Of a stretch of DNA of 46,588 nucleotides, positions 1 through 7,957 are shown piece after piece. The DNA comes from Verrucomicrobiota bacterium. GTDB lineage: Bacteria > Verrucomicrobiota > Verrucomicrobiia > Opitutales > Opitutaceae. Position 1 is the stretch's first letter. Each line of letters starts with the position of its first letter. The notes below the pieces were generated by a model. The model ran no database searches, was not told the origin of the DNA, and saw only the letters and a program-made list of their open reading frames with translations. A program made the position numbers and the translations under genes. The stretch covers positions 1 to 46,588 of the forward strand of contig JAPLTN010000070.1 in assembly GCA_026398135.1 (NCBI GenBank). The letters are read 5' to 3'.

Positions 1-1
1 G

Positions 2-140
2 TTGAAGCGGCATATTGATTTCGAGTTGTTCCGTCCTCAGTTGTCGGAGGTGTTTGTAAAAGAGAGAAAGTCGGCGGCGGGGCGAAAAGCGTATGACGTG
101 GTGTTTATGTTCAAGATTTTGATTTTACAGCGCCTTTACA
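2..140 (+). mobile_element. IS5-family transposase, N-terminal fragment
   Basis: The reading frame from TTG at 2 encodes about 46 residues typical of the N-terminus of IS5-group transposases: an IDFELFRPQL start, an [12 protein letters not shown] segment and [11 protein letters not shown]. Homology stops at about 140, after which the DNA is leuC in another frame. No catalytic DDE segment and no insertion-sequence end is present. The true start may lie left of the window. The fragment is therefore an IS relic or the edge of an assembly break in a repeat. Confidence 0.7.
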
Positions 141-486
141 GGAAGTGGCGAAGTATATCCAAGGCAAAAAAGTCGCTCCCGGCGTGCGCGCGATCGCTGT
201 GCCCGGCTCCCAGATCGTCGCGCTTCAGTGTGAGAAACTCGGCCTCGACAAGATCCTCGCCGAAGCGGGTTTCGAGTGGCGCGCCGCCGGTTGTTCCATG
301 TGCCTCGCGATGAATCCCGACAAGCTCATCGGCGACGAACTCTGCGCGTCCTCCTCGAACCGCAACTTCAAGGGCCGCCAAGGCTCCGTTACCGGCCGCA
401 CCGTGCTCATGAGCCCGCTCATGGTCGCCGCCGCCGCCGTCACCGGCCACGTGGCCGACGCCCGCGAAGTCTTCGCGGTGAACTGA
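115..486 (+). pseudogene. leuC: leuC 3' fragment (3-isopropylmalate dehydratase large subunit, C-terminus)
   Basis: The frame ending at 486 encodes the last ~120 residues of the large subunit of 3-isopropylmalate dehydratase, which isomerises 2-isopropylmalate to 3-isopropylmalate in leucine synthesis. Visible family blocks are [30 protein letters not shown] (with a cluster-binding cysteine) and the C-terminal [12 protein letters not shown] segment. A full LeuC has about 470 residues, so some three quarters are missing. Upstream in this frame there are stops at 16 and 94, and DNA before ~115 belongs to an IS5-type transposase. The only nearby start is GTG at 145. leuD follows 108 bp downstream and is intact. 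Either the gene was broken by an IS-mediated deletion or the contig start is chimeric. Confidence 0.85.
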
Positions 487-497
487 AAAAAGCTAAA

Positions 498-573
498 TTA
501 ACCACGGAGGACACGGAGAGCACAGAGAGGTCGATCCTTTCTACTCCGTGTCCTCCGTGATCTCCGTGGTTAA
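498..573. repeat. Inverted repeat, family A (CACGGAGG type)
   Basis: Arms at 498-530 and 544-573 are near-complementary (TTAACCACGGAGGACACGGA versus TCCGTGTCCTCCGTG and CTCCGTGGTTAA) and can fold into a long hairpin, followed by an A-run. It lies between the leuC fragment and leuD. Similar hairpins built from CACGGAGG/CACAGAGG words occur at 5066-5165 and 27012-27086, so this is a dispersed repeat rather than a gene-specific signal. It could also act as a terminator. Confidence 0.75.
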
Positions 574-594
574 AAAATCCGAAACTTAAAATTT

Positions 595-1200
595 ATGGCT
601 CTCGAAAAAATCACCTCCGTTTCCGGTCGCGGCGTTTACGTCCCCGGCAACGACATCGACACCGACCGCATCATCCCCGCCCGCTTCATGAAGTGCGTGG
701 TATTCGACGGTCTGGGCGAATTTCTCTTCTACGACGTCCGCCACACCCCCGAGGGCGTGCCCACCGGCCACCCCATCGACAAACCCGAGCACAAGGGGGC
801 CAAGATCCTTCTTTCCGGGGCCAACTTCGGCTGCGGTTCCTCCCGCGAGCACGCGCCCCAGGCCATCCACAAGGCCGGCTTCCGCGCGGTCATCGCGGAG
901 AATTTCGCCGAGATCTTCTTTGGCAACAGCACCACGCTCGGCATCCCCTGCGTGAACGCCGCCCGCGAAGACATCGCCAAGGTCGCCGCCGCGATTGAGC
1001 AGAATCCCGCGCTCGAAATCGTGGTCGATGTGGCCGCGCTCGAAGTGCGCTACGGTTCCGACAAGATCCCCGTTACCCAACGCGAGTCCGCCCGCGACGG
1101 TTTGGTCAACGGCCGCTGGGACGCCATCGGCGACCTGATCGACGGCATCCCGTCGGTGCAGGCCACCGCCGCCAAGCTCCCATACATGGCCGCCGCGTAA
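595..1200 (+). CDS. leuD: 3-isopropylmalate dehydratase small subunit LeuD
   Basis: 201 residues, the usual LeuD length. It is the swivelling small subunit that pairs with LeuC to convert 2- to 3-isopropylmalate in the cytoplasm. Diagnostic segments are GNDIDTDRIIPARF near residues 18-31, GANFGCGSSREHAPQAI around residues 75-91, and NSTTLGIPC further on. The ATG at 595 begins a complete domain; the upstream sequence shows no convincing ribosome-binding site. Its partner gene is only a 3' fragment here, so as drawn the enzyme would lack its catalytic subunit unless another leuC exists or the left edge is misassembled. Confidence 0.96.
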   Translation: MALEKITSVSGRGVYVPGNDIDTDRIIPARFMKCVVFDGLGEFLFYDVRHTPEGVPTGHPIDKPEHKGAKILLSGANFGCGSSREHAPQAIHKAGFRAVIAENFAEIFFGNSTTLGIPCVNAAREDIAKVAAAIEQNPALEIVVDVAALEVRYGSDKIPVTQRESARDGLVNGRWDAIGDLIDGIPSVQATAAKLPYMAAA

Positions 1201-1225
1201 TCATTGCAGGCTTTTAAATCATTAC

Positions 1226-1263
1226 TTTCTGCGCTTAACGCTGGATTTAGCGAAGCGCAGAAA
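1226..1263 (+). terminator. Hairpin downstream of leuD
   Basis: Perfect 11-bp arms TTTCTGCGCTT (1226-1236) and AAGCGCAGAAA (1253-1263), with a further inner pairing of ACGCT with AGCG. It sits 26 bp after the leuD stop. No strong T-run follows, so the terminator call rests on position and stem strength. Confidence 0.5.
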
Positions 1264-1327
1264 ATTCCCTGCAGGCGGAAAGTTATTACTCGAACGGCAC
1301 CTCCGTTCATGCTTAAGAAGCGCTGTT

Positions 1328-1987
1328 ATGAAAAATATTTTATTTCTGATACTTACGGCATTTTCCACCGTTTCGGCAACTGCGATACTGGTGCCAACTC
1401 CAGATGTGATTTATCAGGGCATTGGACAGACGTACAATGGCTTACGTCTCTTTATTGATGGTAACGACCTCGCCGGCATTCGCATAAACACGGGGTCGAA
1501 CGGATACCTCTTATCTTCCGTGCAACTTGTATTATCGGACGATCAAGGGGGCCCGGCTGATCCGAACGGCACGCCGCAAATCACCGTTTATGGTGTTTCT
1601 GCGACGCCCTTTTTACCGCCCAATTCTTCCGATTTCATCGGTTCATTTGGTTATTCAAGCACCCTTCAACCGTGGGCCTCGCTTACCAAGGTGGTGGAGC
1701 TTCAGCCTGTTTCGTCCATTATTCTTCAAGCAAACACCGATTACTGGTTCCTCGTTTCCCTCGTGTCCGGCTCGAAGCTGGTGATGAAATCCACTTCAAA
1801 TCCCTTGGGCGTGGTTAACCAAAACATCATTGGCAATTCCGACAACGGCTTCGGTTCCTTCAATGTGTCCAGCAGCGGGTACCAGATGAACATTCTCGCC
1901 ACTCCGATTCCTGAACCTGCTACCGCTTCTTTACTGCTGGGATGCTTTGCGTTTTTGACGGTTTTAAGGCGGCGCAGAAAACTGTGA
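1328..1987 (+). CDS. PEP-CTERM sorting domain protein, secreted
   Basis: 219 residues. An N-terminal signal peptide (MKNILFLILTAFSTVSATA) is followed by a beta-rich, Gly/Ser/Asn-rich exported region and a classic C-terminal sorting signal: PIPEPATASLLLG, a hydrophobic stretch, then RRRRKL. PEP-CTERM proteins are recognised and processed by exosortase (EpsH/XrtA type) and end up at the cell surface or in the extracellular matrix; no exosortase gene is in this window. The middle part resembles the choice-of-anchor domains common in such proteins, but its function is not recognisable. It is a single gene with a hairpin after it, and its base composition is more A/T-rich than leuD. Confidence 0.85.
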   Translation: MKNILFLILTAFSTVSATAILVPTPDVIYQGIGQTYNGLRLFIDGNDLAGIRINTGSNGYLLSSVQLVLSDDQGGPADPNGTPQITVYGVSATPFLPPNSSDFIGSFGYSSTLQPWASLTKVVELQPVSSIILQANTDYWFLVSLVSGSKLVMKSTSNPLGVVNQNIIGNSDNGFGSFNVSSSGYQMNILATPIPEPATASLLLGCFAFLTVLRRRRKL

Positions 1988-2002
1988 TCGAGGCTTTATA
2001 AG

Positions 2003-2032
2003 GTGTTCGAGTGTTGCGGTTAACTCGAGCAC
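2003..2032 (+). terminator. Hairpin after the PEP-CTERM gene
   Basis: Ten-bp arms GTGTTCGAGT (2003-2012) and ACTCGAGCAC (2023-2032) with one G-T wobble, 15 bp after the stop of the PEP-CTERM gene. The T-rich stretch after it is short. Confidence 0.45.
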
Positions 2033-2066
2033 TGTGTCTTTGGGTCGGCCATAGATTCGTTCTTTA

Positions 2067-2208
2067 ATTCTACTTTGCTAAAACAAAAATTGGCCGAAAA
2101 AAGTGCAGAAGTCACAAAAATGAAGGCTTGGTTTTGCGCGTTTTGAGCCTTTTTGCGGACATTTTCAGGTATTTCCGCCGTAATTTTTCTGTGTTAACAA
2201 AGTCGAAT
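2067..2208. mobile_element. MITE-like element, family D copy 1 (TA-flanked)
   Basis: About 142 bp bounded by imperfect terminal inverted repeats: left ATTCTACTTTGCTAAAAC from 2067 and right GTGTTAACAAAGTCGAAT ending at 2208. It is flanked by TA on both sides (2065-2066 and 2209-2210). The right-hand TA plus the element's terminal base form the TAA stop codon of the glycosyltransferase gene. A second, longer element with the same terminal sequence lies at 28654-28830. No ORF is inside. Mobility is inferred from the terminal repeats and TA flanks only. Confidence 0.55.
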
Positions 2209-2966
2209 TAGAAGGCGGTACGGATTCGCGTCCTGCCGATTCGGCGGACCGCGCATAGCATACTAAAGCCATCGCGGGCCAGTTTGATTCGACTGCCCGG
2301 CTGCCAACTCCAGCGCACGGGAATCTCTTGAATCGCTACACCCGCCCGAAAACAGGCCAGCATGAGCTCAACATCAAACGCGTAGCGTTTTTCGGATAAC
2401 CGGCCCTTGGCCCCTCGGTAAATTGCCCTCGGGATGACTTTGGCCCCGCACTGGCTGTCCCGGAGCGGGAGTCGGGTATGCCACCGCACCCAGGCGGCGA
2501 AGAGGTGGCTCAAGACTTGGCGCAGGATCGAGCCCCAGTGCGTCTGCGCACCTTGAATGTGTCGGCTCGCACAATAGCAAACGGGGTCGGGTGAGGTAAG
2601 CGCCGTATTTAATATACGCACCACTTCGTCGGCATCGACGCTTCCGTCCGCATCGCAAAACGCCAGCCACGCCGCCTCACCCGCTAAATCCCAACCCGCG
2701 TATATTGCGCCGCCTTTGCCGATGTTGGCAGGCAAGCGGTGCAGGGGCTGCACAAAGGGGAACTGGGCTCGCCAAGCCGAGCAGCGCTCCGCCAAAGCCT
2801 CCGCCAAGTGCGCCGGTGAACCGTCATCCACGATCTGCACAGTCACGGGTAATCCGGAAGCGGCCAGGGCCGGAAACAAGCGGGACGCAAAGGCGTTGAG
2901 CCGCACGGTTTCGCACCAGGCGGGAATAACCAAGAGGATGCCGCCCGGCTGTGAGGTGGCGCTCAT
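2208..2966 (-). CDS. Family 2 glycosyltransferase, polyprenyl-phosphate glycosyltransferase-like (Alg5/DPG synthase type)
   Basis: 252 residues, GT-A fold. Visible motifs are VIPAWCE (13-19), IVDDGS (45-50), NIGKGGAIYAG (81-91), the metal-binding FCDADGS (103-109), DSQCGAKV (170-177), YAFDVEL (195-201) and EIPVRW (214-219). This pattern is that of enzymes that move a sugar from a nucleotide donor to dolichyl- or undecaprenyl-phosphate on the cytoplasmic membrane face. No transmembrane segments are obvious, unlike longer DPM1 fusions. The start ATG at 2966 overlaps the apbE stop by four bases, so the two are translationally coupled; a longer upstream frame is rejected because it lies inside apbE. 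The TAA stop is formed within the end of the MITE-like element at 2067-2208. Confidence 0.85.
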   Translation of the reverse strand: MSATSQPGGILLVIPAWCETVRLNAFASRLFPALAASGLPVTVQIVDDGSPAHLAEALAERCSAWRAQFPFVQPLHRLPANIGKGGAIYAGWDLAGEAAWLAFCDADGSVDADEVVRILNTALTSPDPVCYCASRHIQGAQTHWGSILRQVLSHLFAAWVRWHTRLPLRDSQCGAKVIPRAIYRGAKGRLSEKRYAFDVELMLACFRAGVAIQEIPVRWSWQPGSRIKLARDGFSMLCAVRRIGRTRIRTAF

Positions 2967-3862
2967 ACCGTGCGCAAGGAGCTCGTAGCGGGACCGAGCA
3001 GCGGAAATAGTCCAAAGGACTCCAGCGCTTCGGGGCGATCTTCGCTGGCGAGCAGGGCAAAGCCGGTATCGGTCAGGGCTGCGCTTAACTGTTCCAACTC
3101 GAAGCACTCCAAGAGCATGGCGGCGGTGGAAAACGCGTCGGCGGCGGCGGCGGTGCCCGCGCTGGCCCAGGTGCGGAAATAGCGGTGGGAGGGCGTGCCG
3201 TCACGCGGGTCAAAAATATGGGTGCCGTTGAAGGTTGAGCCAGAAGCGCCCAGAGCGGTATCGGCCAGCCAGATACTTTGGCGGGCGGTCAGGCCGATTT
3301 CCCAGCCCTGCGTGCCGGGAGGGGCAGCCAAGGCGAGCAAGCTGCTGCCGCCGGAAAGCAGCAGCGCGTGGGGCAGTTCCCATTCGCGCAAAATCTCGGC
3401 GGCGCAGTCGAGGGCGTAGCCTTTCCCGATCGCTCCGAGGTCGAGGTGAACGGCGCCCGCTTCGCACGTCACCAAGCCCGCTTCAGGGTCGAGTAGGAGG
3501 CGTCCGCGCGGGGTGGCGGCATCCGCCAGCACGCATTTGGCGGGGCGCAGGTGGCCGAGCGCGGGGTCGAAAGCGCCGCCGGTCGCAGTCGCCAGGTCGA
3601 GGGCTTGGCGCAGACAGGCGAAGGTGTCGGGGTGGAGGCGCATCGCCTCACCGGGGGCGAGGCGTCCGAGTTGGCTCACCTCGCTGTCCTCGCGGTAACG
3701 GCTGAGCAGGCCCTCCAACCGATCAATACGACTGAAGGCCTCCTGGGCAGCCTGCGCCGCGTAGTCGGCATCCGTTGTGTCGATCCACAGCTCGAACCAA
3801 GTGGCCATCGCCTCGTGCCGGTAGCGGTGGCGGGGCAACGAGGCGGAGAGGCCGGATGACAT
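2963..3862 (-). CDS. ApbE-like FAD:protein FMN transferase
   Basis: 299 residues. ApbE enzymes use FAD to attach FMN covalently to a Thr/Ser of target proteins such as Nqr/Rnf subunits and FMN-binding domain reductases. Family segments are the HEAMATWFEL start (17-26), DLGAIGKGYALD (141-152, flavin site), GGSSLLAL (171-178), HIFDPRDG (215-222, Mg-binding region) and ADAFSTAAML (241-250). There is no signal peptide or lipobox, although many ApbE proteins are periplasmic, so a cytoplasmic or degenerate role is possible. It follows a Gfo/Idh gene by 21 bp and overlaps the glycosyltransferase gene by 4 bp. No flavinylation target (FMN_bind) gene is in the window. Confidence 0.88.
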   Translation of the reverse strand: MSSGLSASLPRHRYRHEAMATWFELWIDTTDADYAAQAAQEAFSRIDRLEGLLSRYREDSEVSQLGRLAPGEAMRLHPDTFACLRQALDLATATGGAFDPALGHLRPAKCVLADAATPRGRLLLDPEAGLVTCEAGAVHLDLGAIGKGYALDCAAEILREWELPHALLLSGGSSLLALAAPPGTQGWEIGLTARQSIWLADTALGASGSTFNGTHIFDPRDGTPSHRYFRTWASAGTAAAADAFSTAAMLLECFELEQLSAALTDTGFALLASEDRPEALESFGLFPLLGPATSSLRTV

Positions 3863-3883
3863 GGGGGTGACGGGGTGGGCGGC

Positions 3884-5047
3884 TCAGAGCTGGGGAAACT
3901 TTACCCAAACCGCGCCGGCACGCGAGCTGGCCACGGCGGTTTCGATAAAGGCCATGCCTTCGACGCCGTCCTCGATGGTCGGGAAATCGAGATCGGCCGG
4001 CAGCGGCTGGCCAGCCAGGCTGGCGAGGACGGCGCGGAACACCTCGCGGTAGATGTTACCAAAGGCTTCCAGGTAGCCCTCGGGATGGCCGGCGGGGATG
4101 CGGGTGACGGCGGCGGCGGCGGGGCCGACGTAGCCGTTGCCGCGACGCCAGATTTGCGTGGGCTGGTCGGGGAATTTTAAGAGCAACTCGTTCGGGTGCT
4201 CCTGACGCCACTCCAGGCCGGCCTTTTCTCCGTAAACGCGGATGTTGAGCGCGTTTTCCTCGCCGACCGAGATTTGCGAGCTGTGCAGCACGCCCTTCGC
4301 GCCGCCTTCGTAGCGCACGAGGATGTTGCCATCGTCGTCCAGGGCGCGGCCTTCGACAAAGGTGGTGAGGTCGGCGCAGAGTTCAGTGATGCGCAGGCCG
4401 GTGATGTAGCGGGCGAGGTTTTCGGCGTGGGTGCCAATATCACCGATGCAGCCGGCCGCGCCCGAGCGGGCGGGGTCGGTGCGCCAGCCGGCTTGTTTCT
4501 GCCCGGTGGCTTCGAGGCGGGTGGAGAGCCAGCCTTGCGGGTACTCGACCACGACTTTGCGCAGGGTGCCGAGACGGCCTTCGCGCACAAAGGCGCGGGC
4601 CTGTTTCACCATGGCGTTGCCGGTGTAATTGTGGGTGAGGGCAAAGATCTTGCCGCTGCGGTGCACAATGTCTCGCAAGGTGCGGGCTTGGGCGAGGTCG
4701 AGGGTGACGGGTTTGTCGCAGACGACGTGAAACCCGGCTTCGAGAAACGCTTGGGCCGGGCCGAAGTGCTGGTGGTTCGGGGTGACGATCACGACGAAGT
4801 CGAGCCGGTCGGCGGAGGGACGGGCAGCCTCGGCGCGGGCCATTTCGGCGTAGGTGCCGTAAACGCGGGCCGGGTCGAGAAACAGGTCCGCGCCCGAGGC
4901 GGCGGATTTTTCCGGATCGGCCGAGAAGGCACCGGCGACGAGTTCGGCCTGGCCGTCCATTTGCGAAGCGATGCGGTGGACGGCGCCGATAAAGGCGCCG
5001 CGGCCGCCACCGATCATGCCGTAGCGAAGTTTGCGTGTGGGAGACAT
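3884..5047 (-). CDS. Gfo/Idh/MocA family oxidoreductase (cytoplasmic)
   Basis: 387 residues without a signal peptide. The N-terminal Rossmann domain has MIGGGRGAFIGAVHR (11-25), VTPNHQHF (88-95) and CDKPVT (110-115, in place of the usual EKP). The C-terminal domain has GDIGTHAEN (202-210), whose His is the expected catalytic residue. The family uses NAD(P) to oxidise or reduce sugars, inositols and 3-keto-sugars. Its upstream neighbours are a TIM-barrel isomerase/epimerase and an MFS permease, an arrangement typical of inositol- or keto-sugar-handling operons. The exact substrate cannot be read from sequence. The ATG at 5047 is 125 bp after the preceding gene, with a family A hairpin in between. 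Confidence 0.9.
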   Translation of the reverse strand: MSPTRKLRYGMIGGGRGAFIGAVHRIASQMDGQAELVAGAFSADPEKSAASGADLFLDPARVYGTYAEMARAEAARPSADRLDFVVIVTPNHQHFGPAQAFLEAGFHVVCDKPVTLDLAQARTLRDIVHRSGKIFALTHNYTGNAMVKQARAFVREGRLGTLRKVVVEYPQGWLSTRLEATGQKQAGWRTDPARSGAAGCIGDIGTHAENLARYITGLRITELCADLTTFVEGRALDDDGNILVRYEGGAKGVLHSSQISVGEENALNIRVYGEKAGLEWRQEHPNELLLKFPDQPTQIWRRGNGYVGPAAAAVTRIPAGHPEGYLEAFGNIYREVFRAVLASLAGQPLPADLDFPTIEDGVEGMAFIETAVASSRAGAVWVKFPQL

Positions 5048-5065
5048 GAGGGGGAAATCGGCGAG

Positions 5066-5165
5066 GTTACACAGAGGGCACGAGCGGATTCACAGAGAGC
5101 ACGGAGGAGACATTGTGGGTTTGGCTCTGTGGCCTCTGGGTCATCTCTCGTGCCCTCTGTGTAAC
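5066..5165. repeat. Inverted repeat, family A
   Basis: Perfect 19-bp arms GTTACACAGAGGGCACGAG (5066-5084) and its complement at 5147-5165. The loop itself contains CACAGAGAGCACGGAGG and CTGTGGCCTCTGGG words, which are further family A half-sites. It fills most of the gap between the Gfo/Idh and the TIM-barrel genes. Confidence 0.8.
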
Positions 5166-5172
5166 TGATTGG

Positions 5173-6219
5173 TTATTGGGTTTTCTTGTCGAAGGCGGCG
5201 TCGAAGGCCACGGCGCTGGGGGAGAAATCGAGGCGGCGCACGAAGGCGGCTGATTCGGTGGCGCCGTGCACGCGATCCATGCGGATGTCTTCCCACTCGA
5301 CCGAGAGCGGACCTTGGTAGCCGATGTCGTTGAGCGCCACGATCACGTCCTCGAAGCGGATGTCGCCCCGACCCACCGAGCGGAAATCCCACTGGCGGCG
5401 GGCGTCGCCGAAGGAGGTGTGGCCGCCGAACACGCCGACGGTGCCGTCGCCGTGGCCCCACCACACGTCCTTCATGTGGGCGTGGAAAATGCGATCGGGG
5501 AAGCTGCGGATAAACTTCACGTAATCGACGCCCTGATACCCAAGGTGCGACGGGTCGTAGTTGAAGCCGAAGCGGCGGTGATTGTTAACGGCGGCCAGGG
5601 CGCGCCGGGATGTGGCGATGTCGAAGGCGATTTCGGTGGGGTGAACTTCGAGGGCGAAGTTCACGTTGACCGCGTCAAAGGCGTTGAGGATGGGCGTCCA
5701 GCGCTTGGCGAAGTCGGCAAACCCGGCGTCGTAGTAGGCCTGCAAGGTGGGCGGGAAGGCGTAGAGGGCGTGCCAGATCGAGGAGCCGGTGAAGCCGTTG
5801 ACCACCGGAGCGTGCGGCACGGCCGGGGCGAGCGAGGCGGGACGGGCGTCGAAAAACGCGCGGGCGGCCTGACCGGTGGCGATCATGGTGGCGGCGGCGC
5901 GGCGGCGCACGCCCTCGGGGTCGCCATCGCCCCAAACGGAGGGCGGGAGAATGGCTTGGTGGCGGGCATCGATGGGATCGCACACCGCTTGACCGACCAG
6001 GTGGCTGGAGAGGGCCACGCAGGTGAGGCCGTGGTCGGCGAGCAACTCCCAGCGCTGGCGGGCGTAGGCGGGCGAGGCGGTGGCGGCCTCGACGTCGAAG
6101 TGATCGCCCCAGCAGGCGAGCTCGAGGCCGTCGTAGCCCATCTTTTTGGCGAGGGGAGCCAGTTCGGCCAAAGGGAGATCGGCCCATTGGCCGGTGAACA
6201 AGGTGACGGAGCGTTTCAT
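5173..6219 (-). CDS. Sugar phosphate isomerase/epimerase-type TIM-barrel protein
   Basis: 348 residues from ATG 6219 (an in-frame TTG at 6234 would add MNFLP). This AP-endonuclease-2-fold family binds a divalent metal at the barrel mouth; candidate ligands are the Glu of [13 protein letters not shown], the Asp/His of [11 protein letters not shown], the His of [10 protein letters not shown] and the Glu of LSVEWED. Members act as isomerases, epimerases or, in 3-keto-glycoside routes, hydratases. It is 33 bp after the MFS permease and upstream of a Gfo/Idh enzyme, so import, oxidation and isomerisation are probably coexpressed. The precise reaction is not determinable here. Confidence 0.88.
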   Translation of the reverse strand: MKRSVTLFTGQWADLPLAELAPLAKKMGYDGLELACWGDHFDVEAATASPAYARQRWELLADHGLTCVALSSHLVGQAVCDPIDARHQAILPPSVWGDGDPEGVRRRAAATMIATGQAARAFFDARPASLAPAVPHAPVVNGFTGSSIWHALYAFPPTLQAYYDAGFADFAKRWTPILNAFDAVNVNFALEVHPTEIAFDIATSRRALAAVNNHRRFGFNYDPSHLGYQGVDYVKFIRSFPDRIFHAHMKDVWWGHGDGTVGVFGGHTSFGDARRQWDFRSVGRGDIRFEDVIVALNDIGYQGPLSVEWEDIRMDRVHGATESAAFVRRLDFSPSAVAFDAAFDKKTQ

Positions 6220-6252
6220 GGGGAGGAAATTCAAGTGTCGGTGATGGCTCGT

Positions 6253-7839
6253 TCAGGAGTGAGTGGAATGGGCGTCGAGTTGCACCGGACGGTAGCCTCC
6301 CTTGGCGCGGAAAAACAGGAACAGGCCGATGTAGCCGACCAGCATCAGAGCGGGGAAAATCGCCATATGGCCGAGGGCATCGAATTGCCCGGCGAGCTGG
6401 GCGGCGGCCAGTTTGGCCTGCGCGGCGGGTTCGACCAGGGCGGCGGCTTTGTCTGGCTGAATCGCCTGATAGCCGCCGAGCAGGTAGGTTTTTTCGACCA
6501 ACACGCTTTGGGCGATCGCGGGCGACTCGGCGACGAGGTGAGCGCTGGCGGTTTTTTCCTGAATGGCGCCAATGTAGGGGAAGCCGAGCACGCCGACGGC
6601 GATCATGCCAACGCCGCCCATGGCGTTCAAGGTAAGGGCGCCGCCGCGAGGGGATTGTTCGGACGCGACGCCGAGCATGGTGGGCCAGAAGAAGGTTTTA
6701 CCCACGGCATAGAGCGTGGCCGCACCGAAGATGGCGATGAGCGGGGCCTCGGCACAGTGCGAGAGCAGGGTAAGGCCGATAATGGCCAGAACGGAGCTAC
6801 CCATCAGCAAACCGATCGGCGAGAAGCGGTGGATGATCGCGCCGGCGCAAAAACGCAGGGCCATCATGATCGCCGAGGTGTAAACCAGGACCCAGCCCGG
6901 ATTGTGGCCGGAGGCGGCGAGCGGGTGCTCCATCAAACTGCTGATCCAGCCGTCGGTGCCGATTTCGGCGGTGGCGAGCGGCATCATGAGGAGAATGAGA
7001 AACGCGAGCAGGGCGTTGCCCAGACGTCGGGTGTAGGCTCCAAAGCCAAGCACGACGGCAGCGGTCAGTCCAATGGTCACGCCCATACCCCAACCAAACA
7101 CCTGGCCCAGTTGCGCGAAAATCAGGCCGAAGGCGACCAGCGCGCCAAACATGCCGAATTCGCCCAGCATTTCACGGTAGGAAACGCCGGCCTGCTCGCG
7201 TTCACTTTGGGGATATTTGGCACCGATGAGCAGCGCGAAGAAAACAACCGAGGGCAGCGCGATCAGACCGAGCACCAAACGCCAGTCGCCGTGGCTGGCG
7301 GTGGAGCTCAGGCCGATGGTGATGAGGCCGCCGAGCACCAGCCCGGCGGGCCAGCCGGCGTGGAGTTTATTCAGCCACTTGGTTTTGTCGGTTTTGAATA
7401 GCGTGGCGACCAGCGGATTCACAAAGGCTTCCACCGTGCCGTTGCCCAGACCGAGGATGATGCTGCCCCAGTAGAGCAGGCTGTAACCGCGGGCTTGGGC
7501 GGCTTGCAGCGCGGCCCCTTCCACGCCTTGGATCGAAAGATACGCGAAAGACGCCATGCCGAGGTAGGCGGCGTAACAGACGAAGGAGAAAATCATCGCG
7601 AGGCGATAACCCACCCGGTCGATGATCAGGCTGAACAGGATGATCGAAATGGCGAAGGGCCAGATGCCCGCGCCCTGAAGTTCGCCAAGCTGGACTTTAT
7701 CCAGGCCAAAATCGGTCTGGAAACGGCCGAGCAACATCATGCGCGTTATGAAGCCAAACGAGGTGGCGATGAGCGCGACGAAACAACCCCAGAAGACGAG
7801 CTGGCTGGGATTGGTTTTAGGTGAGACGGGTTGGGTCAT
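6253..7839 (-). CDS. MFS transporter, probable sugar permease
   Basis: 528 residues with about twelve hydrophobic segments and no signal peptide. The first helices (VFWGCFVALIATSFGFITR) and the loop motif IIDRVGYRLAM fit major facilitator permeases. A hydrophilic Ala/Gln-rich insert of about 60 residues precedes the last membrane segment (LMLVGYIGLFLFF), which makes the protein longer than the usual 400-450. The gene is 33 bp upstream of a sugar isomerase/epimerase and near a Gfo/Idh gene, so a sugar or sugar acid is the probable substrate (inference). A family B hairpin lies upstream of its start. Confidence 0.88.
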   Translation of the reverse strand: MTQPVSPKTNPSQLVFWGCFVALIATSFGFITRMMLLGRFQTDFGLDKVQLGELQGAGIWPFAISIILFSLIIDRVGYRLAMIFSFVCYAAYLGMASFAYLSIQGVEGAALQAAQARGYSLLYWGSIILGLGNGTVEAFVNPLVATLFKTDKTKWLNKLHAGWPAGLVLGGLITIGLSSTASHGDWRLVLGLIALPSVVFFALLIGAKYPQSEREQAGVSYREMLGEFGMFGALVAFGLIFAQLGQVFGWGMGVTIGLTAAVVLGFGAYTRRLGNALLAFLILLMMPLATAEIGTDGWISSLMEHPLAASGHNPGWVLVYTSAIMMALRFCAGAIIHRFSPIGLLMGSSVLAIIGLTLLSHCAEAPLIAIFGAATLYAVGKTFFWPTMLGVASEQSPRGGALTLNAMGGVGMIAVGVLGFPYIGAIQEKTASAHLVAESPAIAQSVLVEKTYLLGGYQAIQPDKAAALVEPAAQAKLAAAQLAGQFDALGHMAIFPALMLVGYIGLFLFFRAKGGYRPVQLDAHSTHS

Positions 7840-7867
7840 GTGATGAGAAGGAGGGAAAGGGGGCTGA

Positions 7868-7930
7868 ATTGGCCGGGACGGCCAACGCTACATCTGTCGA
7901 TTCGGTGTAGGGTTGGCCGTCCCGGCCAAT
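7868..7930. repeat. Inverted repeat, family B (GGCCGTCCCGGCC type)
   Basis: Arms ATTGGCCGGGACGGCCAACG... (7868-7892) and ...CGTTGGCC-like complement ending CGTCCCGGCCAAT (7906-7930) pair over about 25 bp. Each arm is itself nearly palindromic. It lies between the Agl23-like gene and the MFS gene. A closely similar hairpin occurs at 28693-28774 and a single arm at 27160-27178. Confidence 0.8.
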
Positions 7931-7957
7931 TTGCATCATATTGATTAATAATTGGTA

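Noticed and set aside
498-573. CACGGAGG repeats as a CRISPR array
   Set aside because: Single hairpins with diverged arms, no regular spacers, and no cas genes in the window.
5266-7401. 711-codon plus-strand ORF across the isomerase and MFS genes
   Set aside because: It spans two real minus-strand genes and their gap, with the same Gly/His/Arg-rich shadow composition.
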